Part shown: one piece after another, positions 1-6,390 of the stretch
Position numbering within the stretch: position 1 is the stretch's first letter
Layout of the letters: each line of letters starts with the position of its first letter
Program-made: the position numbers and the translations under genes
The notes under the pieces: generated by a model
What the model was told of the DNA's origin: nothing
The model's input: the letters and a program-made list of their open reading frames with translations, nothing else
Database searches by the model: none
DNA from: Chlorobiales bacterium
Lineage (GTDB): Bacteria; Bacteroidota; Chlorobiia; Chlorobiales; Chlorobiaceae
NCBI GenBank assembly: GCA_022360415.1
Contig: JAKSDB010000162.1
Span: 1-7,537, forward strand
Direction of reading: 5' to 3'
Length of the DNA stretch: 7,537 nt

Positions 1-1440
1 ATGCAGGAAGCGGGAGCTACCGCCGACCTTGAGCTGGCTTATACCCTTGCGAACGGTCTCGAATATATCCGGACAGGTCTTGACGCCGGCCTTGCGATCG
101 ATGACTTCGCTCCCCGCCTCTCGTTTTTCTGGGGAATCGGCATGAACTTTTTCATGGAAATTGCCAAACTGCGTGCCGCGAGAATGCTCTGGGCCAAAAT
201 AGTCAAACGTTTCAACCCGAAGAATCCGAAATCCCTGATGCTGCGCTCACATTGCCAGACCTCCGGCTGGAGCCTTACCGAACAGGATCCGTTCAACAAC
301 GTCACCCGCACCTGCGTCGAAGCACTTGCAGCGGTTCAGGGACATACCCAGTCCCTTCACACCAATGCCCTTGACGAAGCAATTGCTCTGCCGTCCGTAT
401 TCTCGGCTGCGATTGCACGCAATACCCAGCTTTATTTGCAGGAAAAAACCGACATCACCCGTGCTATCGATCCATGGGGCGGCTCATATTATGTTGAATC
501 GCTTACCACCGGGCTTGCCGAAAAGGCATGGAAAATCATCGAGGAGATCGAGAAGACTGGCGGGATGGTTAAAGCAATCGAACAGGGTTTGCCCAAGCTT
601 CATATAGAAAAAGCCGCTACAGGAAAACAGGCCCGCATCGATAACGGGGAGGACATCATTGTCGGCGTTAACCGCTTCGTGCCGGATATTCCGACGGAAC
701 TCGAAACGCTCGAAGTAGACAATACTGCTGTCCTTCGGCAACAGATAGAAAAACTTGACGATGTCCGATCGGGACGTGACCGGAAAAAAACAGAACACGC
801 ACTCGAAGCCCTGAAAACCTGCGCCCATTCAGGTGAAGGCAATCTCCTTGAACTTGCTGTTGACGCGGCGAGGGAGCGGGCCACCCTTGGCGAAATATCC
901 GACGCCCTCGAGAACGCTTTCGGGCGTTACTGCTCCAGCGTCCAGCTCAACACAAATGTTTATCTTTCCCATATGCAGGAAAACAAAAAGTTCAAAAAAG
1001 CGCAGCAGCTTGCTGATGCTTTTGCCGGGCTTGAAGGAAGAAGACCGAGGATTCTCGTCGCCAAAGTAGGGCAGGACGGTCACGACAGAGGAGCAAAAGT
1101 CATCGCCGCAGGTTTTGCCGATATCGGTTTCGACGTCGACATCAGCCCTCTTTTCCAGACTCCCGAAGAGGTTGTGCGGCAGGCTCTTGACAACGATGTC
1201 CATCTCATAGGTGTTTCGAGCCTTGCGGGTGGCCACAAAACGCTTGTTCCGGCTGTTGTCAGAGGGTTGCGGGAAGCTGGCCGGAAAGACATCCTCGTCA
1301 TAGCCGGAGGAATCATACCCCGCAAAGACTATGACGAACTTTATGCAGCGGGAACCTGTAAAGTGTTCGGACCGGGAACTGTCATCCCCGAGGCCGCTTC
1401 CGATATTCTTGAACTCATGATCGAGCGTTTCAACGCATGA
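1..1440 (+). CDS. scpA: Methylmalonyl-CoA mutase, large (catalytic) subunit, 5'-truncated at window edge
   Basis: Adenosylcobalamin-dependent mutase interconverting (R)-methylmalonyl-CoA and succinyl-CoA in the cytoplasm (also named mutB). The 479 visible residues match the C-terminal two thirds of the usual 700-730-residue chain; about 240 N-terminal residues, most of the TIM-barrel start, are missing. Seen directly: the barrel block with LRSHCQTSGWSLTEQ (about residues 81-95) and QSLHTNALDEA (117-127), which hold conserved active-site Arg and His; then the linker; then the C-terminal B12 domain with RRPRILVAKVGQDGHDRG. The cobalt-ligand His is residue 361 in DGHDRG (359-364), followed by SSL (406-408) and the GG of IAGGIIP (436-437), the complete base-off/His-on signature. 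The Met at base 1 aligns inside the family (the usual YHMQEAGATADLE region), so it is not the native start. The gene ends in ATGA, overlapping meaB. A small non-catalytic subunit gene could lie upstream, outside the window. Confidence 0.95.
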   Translation: MQEAGATADLELAYTLANGLEYIRTGLDAGLAIDDFAPRLSFFWGIGMNFFMEIAKLRAARMLWAKIVKRFNPKNPKSLMLRSHCQTSGWSLTEQDPFNNVTRTCVEALAAVQGHTQSLHTNALDEAIALPSVFSAAIARNTQLYLQEKTDITRAIDPWGGSYYVESLTTGLAEKAWKIIEEIEKTGGMVKAIEQGLPKLHIEKAATGKQARIDNGEDIIVGVNRFVPDIPTELETLEVDNTAVLRQQIEKLDDVRSGRDRKKTEHALEALKTCAHSGEGNLLELAVDAARERATLGEISDALENAFGRYCSSVQLNTNVYLSHMQENKKFKKAQQLADAFAGLEGRRPRILVAKVGQDGHDRGAKVIAAGFADIGFDVDISPLFQTPEEVVRQALDNDVHLIGVSSLAGGHKTLVPAVVRGLREAGRKDILVIAGGIIPRKDYDELYAAGTCKVFGPGTVIPEAASDILELMIERFNA

Positions 1441-2468
1441 GACGGCAAAAGAAAAAAAAAGGGTTACCGCCCGACTTGACGAGCTCGAACGCCGCGGAAT
1501 CCGCAGCCCTGCTCATGACAGGAAACCGCAACGCGCTCAGCAGGGCTATCACACTCATTGAATCTTCCCTGCCGGAACATCAGGAAACGGCTCATGATAT
1601 TCTCGACAGATGTCTGGGCGACAGAACAGCAACGCTGAGAATAGGTATAACGGGTTCGCCCGGAGCAGGAAAAAGCACGCTCATCGAATCGCTTGGCATC
1701 GAACTTCTCAAAGATCCGGCCAACCGGCTCGCCGTTCTCACCATTGATCCCAGCAGCGAACGTTCCGGAGGAAGCATTCTCGGTGACAAGGCGCGCATGG
1801 AAAAGCTTGCGGGAAGAAAAGATGTATTTATCCGCCCTTCTCCTTCTTCAGGACACCTTGGGGGCACATCTCCCAGGACCCATGAGGCTATCCTCCTGTG
1901 TGAAGCGGCTGGCTATAACGTCGTCATTGTTGAAACCGTGGGTGTAGGCCAGTCTGAAATTTCCATTGAATCAATGGTGGATTATGTTCTTCTTCTCCTG
2001 CTTCCGGGATCAGGCGACGAGCTGCAGGGAATAAAACGGGGGATTATGGAAATAGCCGATGGCATTGCTGTTTCAAAAATCGATGGTGTTCCGGAAAAAA
2101 GTGTCCAGTTCTCAAAGGCAGCGTGCGAATCGGCCCTGAACCTTCTGCCGAAAAAGCATCCGGTATGGTCACCGCATGTAATCCTGACCTCTTCAGTTAC
2201 AGGGCAGGGAATTGACATGGTCTGGGATAACATACAGGAGTTTGCACATACGCTCCGTGCAAACAACATTTTTGAGGAAAACCGCCGAAAGCAGCTTCAC
2301 CGCCTTTTCTGCGCGCAGGTTGAAATGCAGTTGAGGCAAACGTTTTATAACCACCCCGAAATCCGGTCGTCATTCGCGGAAATTGCCGCCGGCGTTGAAA
2401 AAATGAACATGAGCCCGTTTACCGGAGCGAAAAAACTGGTTGAACAGGTCATTCGGTATCCACGATAA
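1437..2468 (+). CDS. meaB: MeaB/ArgK-family P-loop GTPase, methylmalonyl-CoA mutase chaperone
   Basis: G3E-type GTPase of 343 residues (family usually 310-340) that binds methylmalonyl-CoA mutase, gates adenosylcobalamin delivery and removes inactive cofactor by GTP hydrolysis. Older annotations call it ArgK/LAO transport ATPase, now considered wrong. Visible motifs: Walker A GSPGAGKST (73-81); DPSSERSGGSILGDK (104-118), matching the family DPSSxxxGGSILGD block; ETVGVGQSE (166-174), the metal/switch motif typical of MeaB; and a base-recognition motif SKID (213-216) where most relatives have NKxD. The C-terminal helices (about 270-343) serve dimerisation in the family. The ATG at 1437 overlaps the mutase stop as ATGA, which argues for translational coupling; no good Shine-Dalgarno is seen. 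The lysine-rich N-terminus (RRQKKKK) is poorly conserved, so a start at Met27 (1515) is a weaker alternative. The last 20 bases overlap the opposite-strand usp gene. Confidence 0.93.
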   Translation: MRRQKKKKGLPPDLTSSNAAESAALLMTGNRNALSRAITLIESSLPEHQETAHDILDRCLGDRTATLRIGITGSPGAGKSTLIESLGIELLKDPANRLAVLTIDPSSERSGGSILGDKARMEKLAGRKDVFIRPSPSSGHLGGTSPRTHEAILLCEAAGYNVVIVETVGVGQSEISIESMVDYVLLLLLPGSGDELQGIKRGIMEIADGIAVSKIDGVPEKSVQFSKAACESALNLLPKKHPVWSPHVILTSSVTGQGIDMVWDNIQEFAHTLRANNIFEENRRKQLHRLFCAQVEMQLRQTFYNHPEIRSSFAEIAAGVEKMNMSPFTGAKKLVEQVIRYPR

Positions 2469-2910
2469 ACTCCTTCTCTTCCGCTTTGACGATAAGCACC
2501 GGGCATTTTGCCTTGCGCACGACAGATTCGGCAACACTTCCCATCAGCAGCCTGCTCAAACCGGTTTTCCCGTGGGAACCGAGAATAACAAGATTGACAT
2601 CGAGCTCTTCAGCCTTGACAAGAATAATTTCGGAAGGCGTGCCGATCTGCACTTCCGCCTGCACCTCAACACCTTTTTCCCGCTCGGACCTGATTATTTC
2701 CTCGAGGTCTTCTCTTGCCGCCTTCTCGAGATCCTCCTCCAGCGGCACGTAGGAAAGAGACATATCCACCGCCATCGGCCTTGGCTCGACCACATTGAGC
2801 AAAACAAGCGTTGCGCCCATCCCTTTGGCAAACTCATGGGCATACCGCACAGCATTGCGTGAGGCCTCAGAGAAATCGACCGGACAAAGGATTCTGCGGA
2901 TGTTTATCAT
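2449..2910 (-). CDS. Universal stress protein, UspA family, ATP-binding type
   Basis: Single-domain cytoplasmic Usp of 153 residues, the standard size. It opens with a beta strand and the family's IRRILCPVDFSEASRNA (4-20), where the Asp binds nucleotide. It carries the ATP-binding signature G-2x-G-9x-G-S as GSHG...GS at 111-125, followed by VVRKAKCPVLIV (130-141). That signature places it in the ATP-binding (MJ0577-like) branch rather than the non-binding UspA branch. Its targets cannot be read from sequence; the family acts in survival under stress or energy limitation. It is third in a minus-strand operon, 43 bases after the slipin stop, so it is probably co-transcribed with nfeD and slipin. 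No clear ribosome site precedes its ATG. The acidic tail after residue 142 (AEEKEFIVDTE) is partly encoded antisense to the end of meaB and looks like a late extension. Confidence 0.93.
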   Translation of the reverse strand: MINIRRILCPVDFSEASRNAVRYAHEFAKGMGATLVLLNVVEPRPMAVDMSLSYVPLEEDLEKAAREDLEEIIRSEREKGVEVQAEVQIGTPSEIILVKAEELDVNLVILGSHGKTGLSRLLMGSVAESVVRKAKCPVLIVKAEEKEFIVDTE

Positions 2911-2953
2911 GTTCAGGATTTTTTCGTTATTGGAAAATCACAATTGAGCCTCC

Positions 2954-3709
2954 CTACTTGCCGTTTCCTTTTTGCATGAAAGGTCTCAGAAGATCAATAG
3001 GTACCGGGAAAATTGTTGTCGAATTATTTTCCGCGGCAATGTCCTGAAGAGTCTGCAAGTATCTCAACTGCAAGGCGCCGGGATTCTCGGCAATGATCGA
3101 TGCTGCTTCGTTCAGGCGTTTTGCCGCCTGGAACTCACCTTCCGCGTTGATGACCTTGGAACGTCTTTCACGCTCTGCCTCTGCCTGTTTAGCCATCGCA
3201 CGCTGCATTTCAATTGGAAGATCGATCTCCTTGATCTCAACCTTGCTCACCTTAACCCCCCAGGGCTCAGTGTCTTTATCGAGAAGCGACTGAATCTGGT
3301 CATTGATTTCATCTCTTTCCGAAAGCAGATGATCAAGCTCTCCCTGACCGCAGGTGCTTCTAAGAGTCGTCTGCGCAAGCTGTGAGGTGGCAAAATGGAA
3401 ATCTTCAACATCCACCATCGCCTTGATAGAATCTATCACTCTGAAATACACCACAGCGCTGACCTTCACAGTCACATTATCTTTTGTAATAACATCCTGG
3501 GGAGGCACATCCAACGTAACGGTACGCATGTCGATTCGCACCATCTTATCGATAAACGGAATAAGAATAATGATTCCCGGCCCCTTTGCGCCGATAACGC
3601 GTCCGAGCCTGAACACTACGGCCCGCTCGTATTCTCTGAGAATCTTGATGGCGGAAGCAAGAAACGCCACCGCAAGAAAAATAATCGGAATAAGATTGAT
3701 GCTGAACAT
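2954..3709 (-). CDS. Slipin/stomatin-like SPFH (band 7) membrane protein, NfeD partner
   Basis: A 251-residue prokaryotic stomatin homologue (slipin). An N-terminal hydrophobic anchor (about 3-22) is followed by REYERAVVFRLGRVIGAKGPG (25-45), the standard opening of the SPFH domain. The band 7 core runs to about 165 (TLDVPPQDVITKDNVTV at 65-81, then GQGELDHLLSERDEIN and KVEIKEIDLP). Next come an Ala/Glu/Arg-rich coiled coil (165-210) and a hydrophobic C-terminal stretch TTIFPVPIDLLRPF (231-244). Family members oligomerise and scaffold membrane microdomains. In the archaeal pair PH1510/PH1511 the NfeD protease cuts the stomatin partner in its hydrophobic C-terminal stretch, and the 231-244 segment here is the equivalent region. 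I chose the ATG at 3709-3707, inside the TAATG junction with nfeD and 8 bases after an AGGAG site. A longer frame open upstream to 3814 would run antiparallel within nfeD on the same strand and lacks family similarity. Confidence 0.94.
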   Translation of the reverse strand: MFSINLIPIIFLAVAFLASAIKILREYERAVVFRLGRVIGAKGPGIIILIPFIDKMVRIDMRTVTLDVPPQDVITKDNVTVKVSAVVYFRVIDSIKAMVDVEDFHFATSQLAQTTLRSTCGQGELDHLLSERDEINDQIQSLLDKDTEPWGVKVSKVEIKEIDLPIEMQRAMAKQAEAERERRSKVINAEGEFQAAKRLNEAASIIAENPGALQLRYLQTLQDIAAENNSTTIFPVPIDLLRPFMQKGNGK

Positions 3710-5049
3710 TATGTTTTCTCCTGTTTTTTTGTTACCTGCAACACAAGACCTTTCAAACCACTCACAGTCACTATCTCCTTCTCCCCCAACTCTTCGTCGC
3801 TGACAGCCTCCCAAAGCTCGCCGTGCACGAATACCTTGCCCGGCTCGCCTGGAGAAATGGCATGAACGACGTCGGCTTCCTCGCCCAATAACTGTTCAGG
3901 TCCTGACGCCAGCTTCCGTCTCGACGATTTTGCCACAAGCCAGACGATAATCAATAGTGCCGACGAAACCGTTATATAAACCGGCAGAAACACCGCCATG
4001 GAAATGGAAACACCGGTTTCAGCAGTATTGAAAAGCATGAGCGATCCGACAAACAAGGCCACAAGCCCTGCAAGAGCAAGAACCCCCCCGCTTGCCACAA
4101 AAAGCTCCAGCCCGAAGAACACCACCGCAAGTATGATCAAGAGCAATCCGACCACATTGACCGGCAGAGCCTGGAGTGCGAAAAGCGCAAGCAGCAGCGA
4201 AATGGCACCCAATACCCCGGGAAAAATCGAACCGGGGTTGGCAAGTTCAAAATAAAGACCCGCAAGCCCTACCATGATAAAGATATAGGCCAGGTTGGGA
4301 TCTGCAAGCTTTATGAGAATCTGTTCCTGCAATGTCGGTCTGAACTCTTGCATGATTGCTGTTTTCAGTTCAAGCTTCACGGTACCGTCGATTGTTTTCA
4401 CCTCTTTTCCGTCGAGCAAGTCAAACAATTCGGTACGGTCGGCTGCAACCAGATCGATCACACCCTCTTTAAGTGCTTCGTTTGCGGTAGAAGCAATGCT
4501 CTCTCGTACTGCTTTCTCCGCCCAGTCCGCGTTTCTTCCACGCTCCTCGGCTATGCTCCGGGCAAACGCCGCAAGATCGTTTTCGGCCTTCTTTTTCATG
4601 GTGTCGTCACTCTCTCCTCCACCTCCCCCGAGCCCGACAGGACTTGCAGCACCGATCTCCGTGCCGGGCGACATTGCGGCAACATGGGCGGAAAGTGTCA
4701 GAAGAGCACCCGCTGAAGCCGATTGGGCTCCCTGTGGAGCAACATAAATAATAACAGGTACACGTGAGGCGAGAACACGCTGAATCATGCTGCGTAGCGA
4801 GGTCACCAGGCCGCCCGGGGTATCGAGCTCCACCAGAACCGCGTGAGCGCCCTGTTTTTCAGCTTCGTCAATCGCCCGTCCAAAAAAATCCGCACTGCCG
4901 GGATTAACCGTGCCCTGCAGGGCAAAATGATAAACAACCTTACGGTCGCCTTCTTCCGCCTGCAGCAGATTACAAAAAACGGGAAGCGTGCAGAACGATA
5001 ACAGAGCTGCAAGCAGAAAAATATATTTCCGTGAAAGGAACTGGTTCAT
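3709..5049 (-). CDS. NfeD-family membrane-bound serine protease (ClpP-like Ser-Lys), full-length NfeD1b type
   Basis: A 446-residue full-length NfeD: an N-terminal signal/anchor (about 9-27), a ClpP/SppA-like protease domain (about 36-235), five hydrophobic segments (about 254-373), and a C-terminal soluble NfeD OB-fold (about 385-440). Protease landmarks: LVELDTPGG (72-80), the oxyanion region; SASAGALL (110-117) with likely nucleophile Ser112; and KKKAENDLAA (152-161) with likely general base Lys154, aligned by motif with the Ser97/Lys138 dyad of Pyrococcus PH1510. A glycine-rich loop (140-145) links the two. Known family role: cleavage of the slipin partner and membrane quality control, with the protease domain outside the cytoplasm. 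It is the first gene of the nfeD-slipin-usp operon. I chose Met at 5049-5047 because it begins a clean signal peptide (MNQFLSRKYIFLLAALLSF). The frame stays open to 5163, and a GTG at 5136 with GGAGG upstream is an alternative that would bury the signal peptide. Confidence 0.92.
   Translation of the reverse strand: MNQFLSRKYIFLLAALLSFCTLPVFCNLLQAEEGDRKVVYHFALQGTVNPGSADFFGRAIDEAEKQGAHAVLVELDTPGGLVTSLRSMIQRVLASRVPVIIYVAPQGAQSASAGALLTLSAHVAAMSPGTEIGAASPVGLGGGGGESDDTMKKKAENDLAAFARSIAEERGRNADWAEKAVRESIASTANEALKEGVIDLVAADRTELFDLLDGKEVKTIDGTVKLELKTAIMQEFRPTLQEQILIKLADPNLAYIFIMVGLAGLYFELANPGSIFPGVLGAISLLLALFALQALPVNVVGLLLIILAVVFFGLELFVASGGVLALAGLVALFVGSLMLFNTAETGVSISMAVFLPVYITVSSALLIIVWLVAKSSRRKLASGPEQLLGEEADVVHAISPGEPGKVFVHGELWEAVSDEELGEKEIVTVSGLKGLVLQVTKKQEKT
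3718..3722 (-). promoter_or_regulatory. Shine-Dalgarno site of the slipin gene
   Basis: AGGAG on the minus strand, 8 bases before the ATG at 3709, inside the last codons of nfeD. It fixes the slipin start and shows that slipin can be initiated at the TAATG junction without read-through of a separate leader. It is the clearest ribosome site in the window. Confidence 0.75.
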
Positions 5050-5137
5050 GGAAGCTGTAAATAAATGTTTAGCGCCGCAGAAATCCGGCAACCCGGTCAA
5101 ATCCTCTATGTAAATATAATCAAACCTTTTGTACACA

Positions 5138-5151
5138 CATTCTGTTCCTCC
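5138..5151 (-). promoter_or_regulatory. Strong GGAGG site upstream of nfeD, possible mini-ORF or alternative start
   Basis: GGAGG on the minus strand (5151-5147) lies about 98 bases before the chosen nfeD ATG. Six bases downstream is an ATG (5140-5138) opening a six-codon frame, MCVQKV, that stops at 5122-5120. Ten bases downstream is an in-frame GTG (5136-5134) that would extend NfeD by 29 residues. The site may therefore mark a leader peptide, a longer NfeD, or chance. The chosen nfeD start itself has no visible Shine-Dalgarno. Confidence 0.3.
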
Positions 5152-5273
5152 GGATTGTATCAACAGCTTTCGGATATTTATGTATCTTCACCTTTGGCTC
5201 TTTTACAGCCGACGCCTGATACATGAGGTCTACAGGGTATCGAAATCCGGTACAACACAATGATAAGAAACAA

Positions 5274-6068
5274 ATGGAATATGTATTAATCACCGGAGCA
5301 TCTTCAGGGATCGGGAAAAAATTTGCTGAAGAATATGCCGCTCGTCAAAACAATCTCATACTCGTTTCCCGATCGGAAAAAAAACTCAAAGCGGTCACCG
5401 ACAGTCTTCGCGGAACATACAATATCAAAGTCCGAACTATCGCACAGGATCTATCCCTCCCTGACAGCGCCGAAAAAGTGTTTGACTTCTGCGACAGGGA
5501 AAATCTTGCCGTCGGAACGCTGGTTAACAACGCAGGCTTCGGCCTTGATGGAGCATTTGATTCCCTGCCTCTTGAAGAACTCGAAAAAATGATTGTACTG
5601 CACAACCTTACTCTTGTCAAGCTTACCTGGCTTTTTCTGCCGGAAATGAAACGCAGAAACCAGGGAGATATCATCAATCTCTCTTCCGTCCTTGCTTTCC
5701 AGGGCGTTCCCTACAACGCCGTCTATGCCGCCACAAAAACATTTGTTCTCACCTTTTCCGAATCGATCCGGGAAGAGCTGCGGCACTCGGGTATACGCGT
5801 CTTTGCCCTCTGTCCGGGGTTGACCGAAACTGAAATTTTCAAGAAAACCGGGATCAACCCCCACCGGACACTGATGCCTGTAGGACCTCCCGAACCTGTT
5901 GTCCGGTCTGCAATCAAATCGCTGAACAAGAACAAGTCATACAGTGTCCCCGGGTTCATCAACAAGATTCTGATACATGGGGGAAGGCTGCTTCCGAGAA
6001 CCGCCATGCTTAAACTCGGCATGATACTGGGCCGACGCGAAAAATCCACGATAAAACGCTCAGAATAA
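5274..6068 (+). CDS. Short-chain dehydrogenase/reductase (classical SDR), NADP(H)-dependent oxidoreductase
   Basis: A 264-residue Rossmann-fold oxidoreductase. Seen: cofactor loop TGASSGIG (7-14); SR after strand 2 (32-33), with basic residues Lys15, Lys16 and Arg33 that favour NADPH over NADH; NNAG (85-88); and a catalytic tetrad Asn111, Ser138, Tyr151, Lys155, with YAATK in the usual YxxxK spacing and Ser 13 residues before Tyr. PGLTETEIF (181-189) closes the cofactor pocket. The C-terminal 50 residues are basic and partly hydrophobic (PGFINKILIHGGRLLPRTAM), as in the DltE/YqjQ-like and 17-beta-HSD12-like subgroup, and may associate with the membrane. The substrate cannot be predicted; a carbonyl on a lipid or other hydrophobic compound is only a guess. 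The ATG at 5274 puts the first beta strand directly at the N-terminus; the upstream in-frame ATG at 5223 adds 17 residues with no family counterpart. The gene is divergent from nfeD across about 224 bases and has no partner gene. Confidence 0.92.
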   Translation: MEYVLITGASSGIGKKFAEEYAARQNNLILVSRSEKKLKAVTDSLRGTYNIKVRTIAQDLSLPDSAEKVFDFCDRENLAVGTLVNNAGFGLDGAFDSLPLEELEKMIVLHNLTLVKLTWLFLPEMKRRNQGDIINLSSVLAFQGVPYNAVYAATKTFVLTFSESIREELRHSGIRVFALCPGLTETEIFKKTGINPHRTLMPVGPPEPVVRSAIKSLNKNKSYSVPGFINKILIHGGRLLPRTAMLKLGMILGRREKSTIKRSE

Positions 6069-6165
6069 AGGCATTAGCACATACAGCAGCACATTCCTTT
6101 GCAGCTTGACCCAGGGAAACATGCCCGGCACAACCCGCTGGAATTTATTTTTCTTATCGTCTAAA
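6069..6165. other. Non-coding spacer after the SDR gene, possible weak terminator
   Basis: No open frame of note. A poor stem may form between CCAGGG (6111-6116) and CCCGCTGG (6134-6141), with a long loop, followed by a T-rich stretch (about 6142-6155). This could end the SDR transcript, but the stem is short and bulged, so it is weak evidence. Confidence 0.25.
6162..6165. repeat. Left copy of the TAAA target-site duplication
   Basis: TAAA abuts the first G of the left inverted repeat of the MITE-like element. The identical TAAA abuts the other end at 6309-6312. Four bases in an AT-rich setting can match by chance, so the support comes from its exact placement next to both inverted repeats. 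Confidence 0.6.
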
Positions 6166-6308
6166 GGGCACCTCTATTAATTGTCATGAGCAGTTCAAGT
6201 GCAAGGCGAACGGAGCGCAGAAACCGGAGTGTACATAGAGTACATGAGGATTTCGAGCACCGCTCAACGATGCAATTGAATTCGCGGAATAAATAAATAG
6301 AGGTGTCC
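6166..6308. mobile_element. MITE-like non-autonomous element with terminal inverted repeats and 4-bp target duplication
   Basis: A 143-bp non-coding element. The left end GGGCACCTCTATTAATT (6166-6182) and the inverted right end GGACACCTCTATTTATT (complement of 6308-6292) match at 15 of 17 positions. TAAA stands directly outside both ends (6162-6165 and 6309-6312), a likely target-site duplication. The two 69-base arms flank a 5-base centre (ATAGA, 6235-6239) and can be paired without gaps: besides the ends, 23 of 52 inner positions agree, in blocks TTCAA, TGCA, GAAA and TGTAC, so the whole element could fold into one long imperfect hairpin. It holds no open frame. Palindromic MITEs moved in trans by a full-length insertion sequence look like this; a TAAA duplication and GG ends would be compatible with an IS5-like DDE transposase, but that family assignment is a guess. 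Confidence 0.75.
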
Positions 6309-6312
6309 TAAA
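6309..6312. repeat. Right copy of the TAAA target-site duplication
   Basis: Direct repeat of 6162-6165, immediately outside the right inverted repeat. Removing the element plus one copy would restore an unbroken spacer of about 175 bases between the SDR and metallopeptidase genes. Confidence 0.6.
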
Positions 6313-6334
6313 CTTTAAACGTGATTTGAAAGGT

Positions 6335-6340
6335 TATAAT
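6335..6340 (+). promoter_or_regulatory. Candidate -10 box (TATAAT) for the metallopeptidase gene
   Basis: A perfect TATAAT lies 50 bases before the metallopeptidase ATG and 27 bases after the MITE right end. No good -35 box is found at 15-18 bases; the stretch there (about 6312-6319) is only TTTAAA-like and falls at the target duplication next to the element. The call is tentative. Confidence 0.35.
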
Positions 6341-6390
6341 CATTACATCTGAAAGAAAAACACACTTGCAACAACTTTTGTATCTGATAT

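Noticed and set aside
829..1236. 135-codon open frame opposite the mutase B12 domain
   Set aside because: Antisense shadow of a strongly conserved gene; no start context or recognisable protein.
3710..3814. N-terminal extension of slipin by 35 residues
   Set aside because: It overlaps nfeD coding sequence in another frame, has no slipin-like sequence, and the AGGAG site plus the TAATG junction support the ATG at 3709.
3395..3865. 156-codon plus-strand frame across slipin and nfeD
   Set aside because: Composition is a His/Asn-rich reverse reading of the SPFH gene; it spans two real genes on the other strand.
4605..4640. Glycine-rich stretch between the NfeD Ser and Lys as a frameshift or repeat-expansion artefact
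   Set aside because: A Gly-rich flexible loop at this point, before the KxxND block, is common in full-length NfeD proteins, and the frame continues normally.
5223..5273. Earlier ATG for the SDR
   Set aside because: The 17 added residues precede the first Rossmann strand, have no family counterpart and no ribosome site.
6229..6245. TGTACATAGAGTACA as a regulator operator
   Set aside because: It is the centre of the palindromic MITE-like element, so the symmetry is explained by the element.
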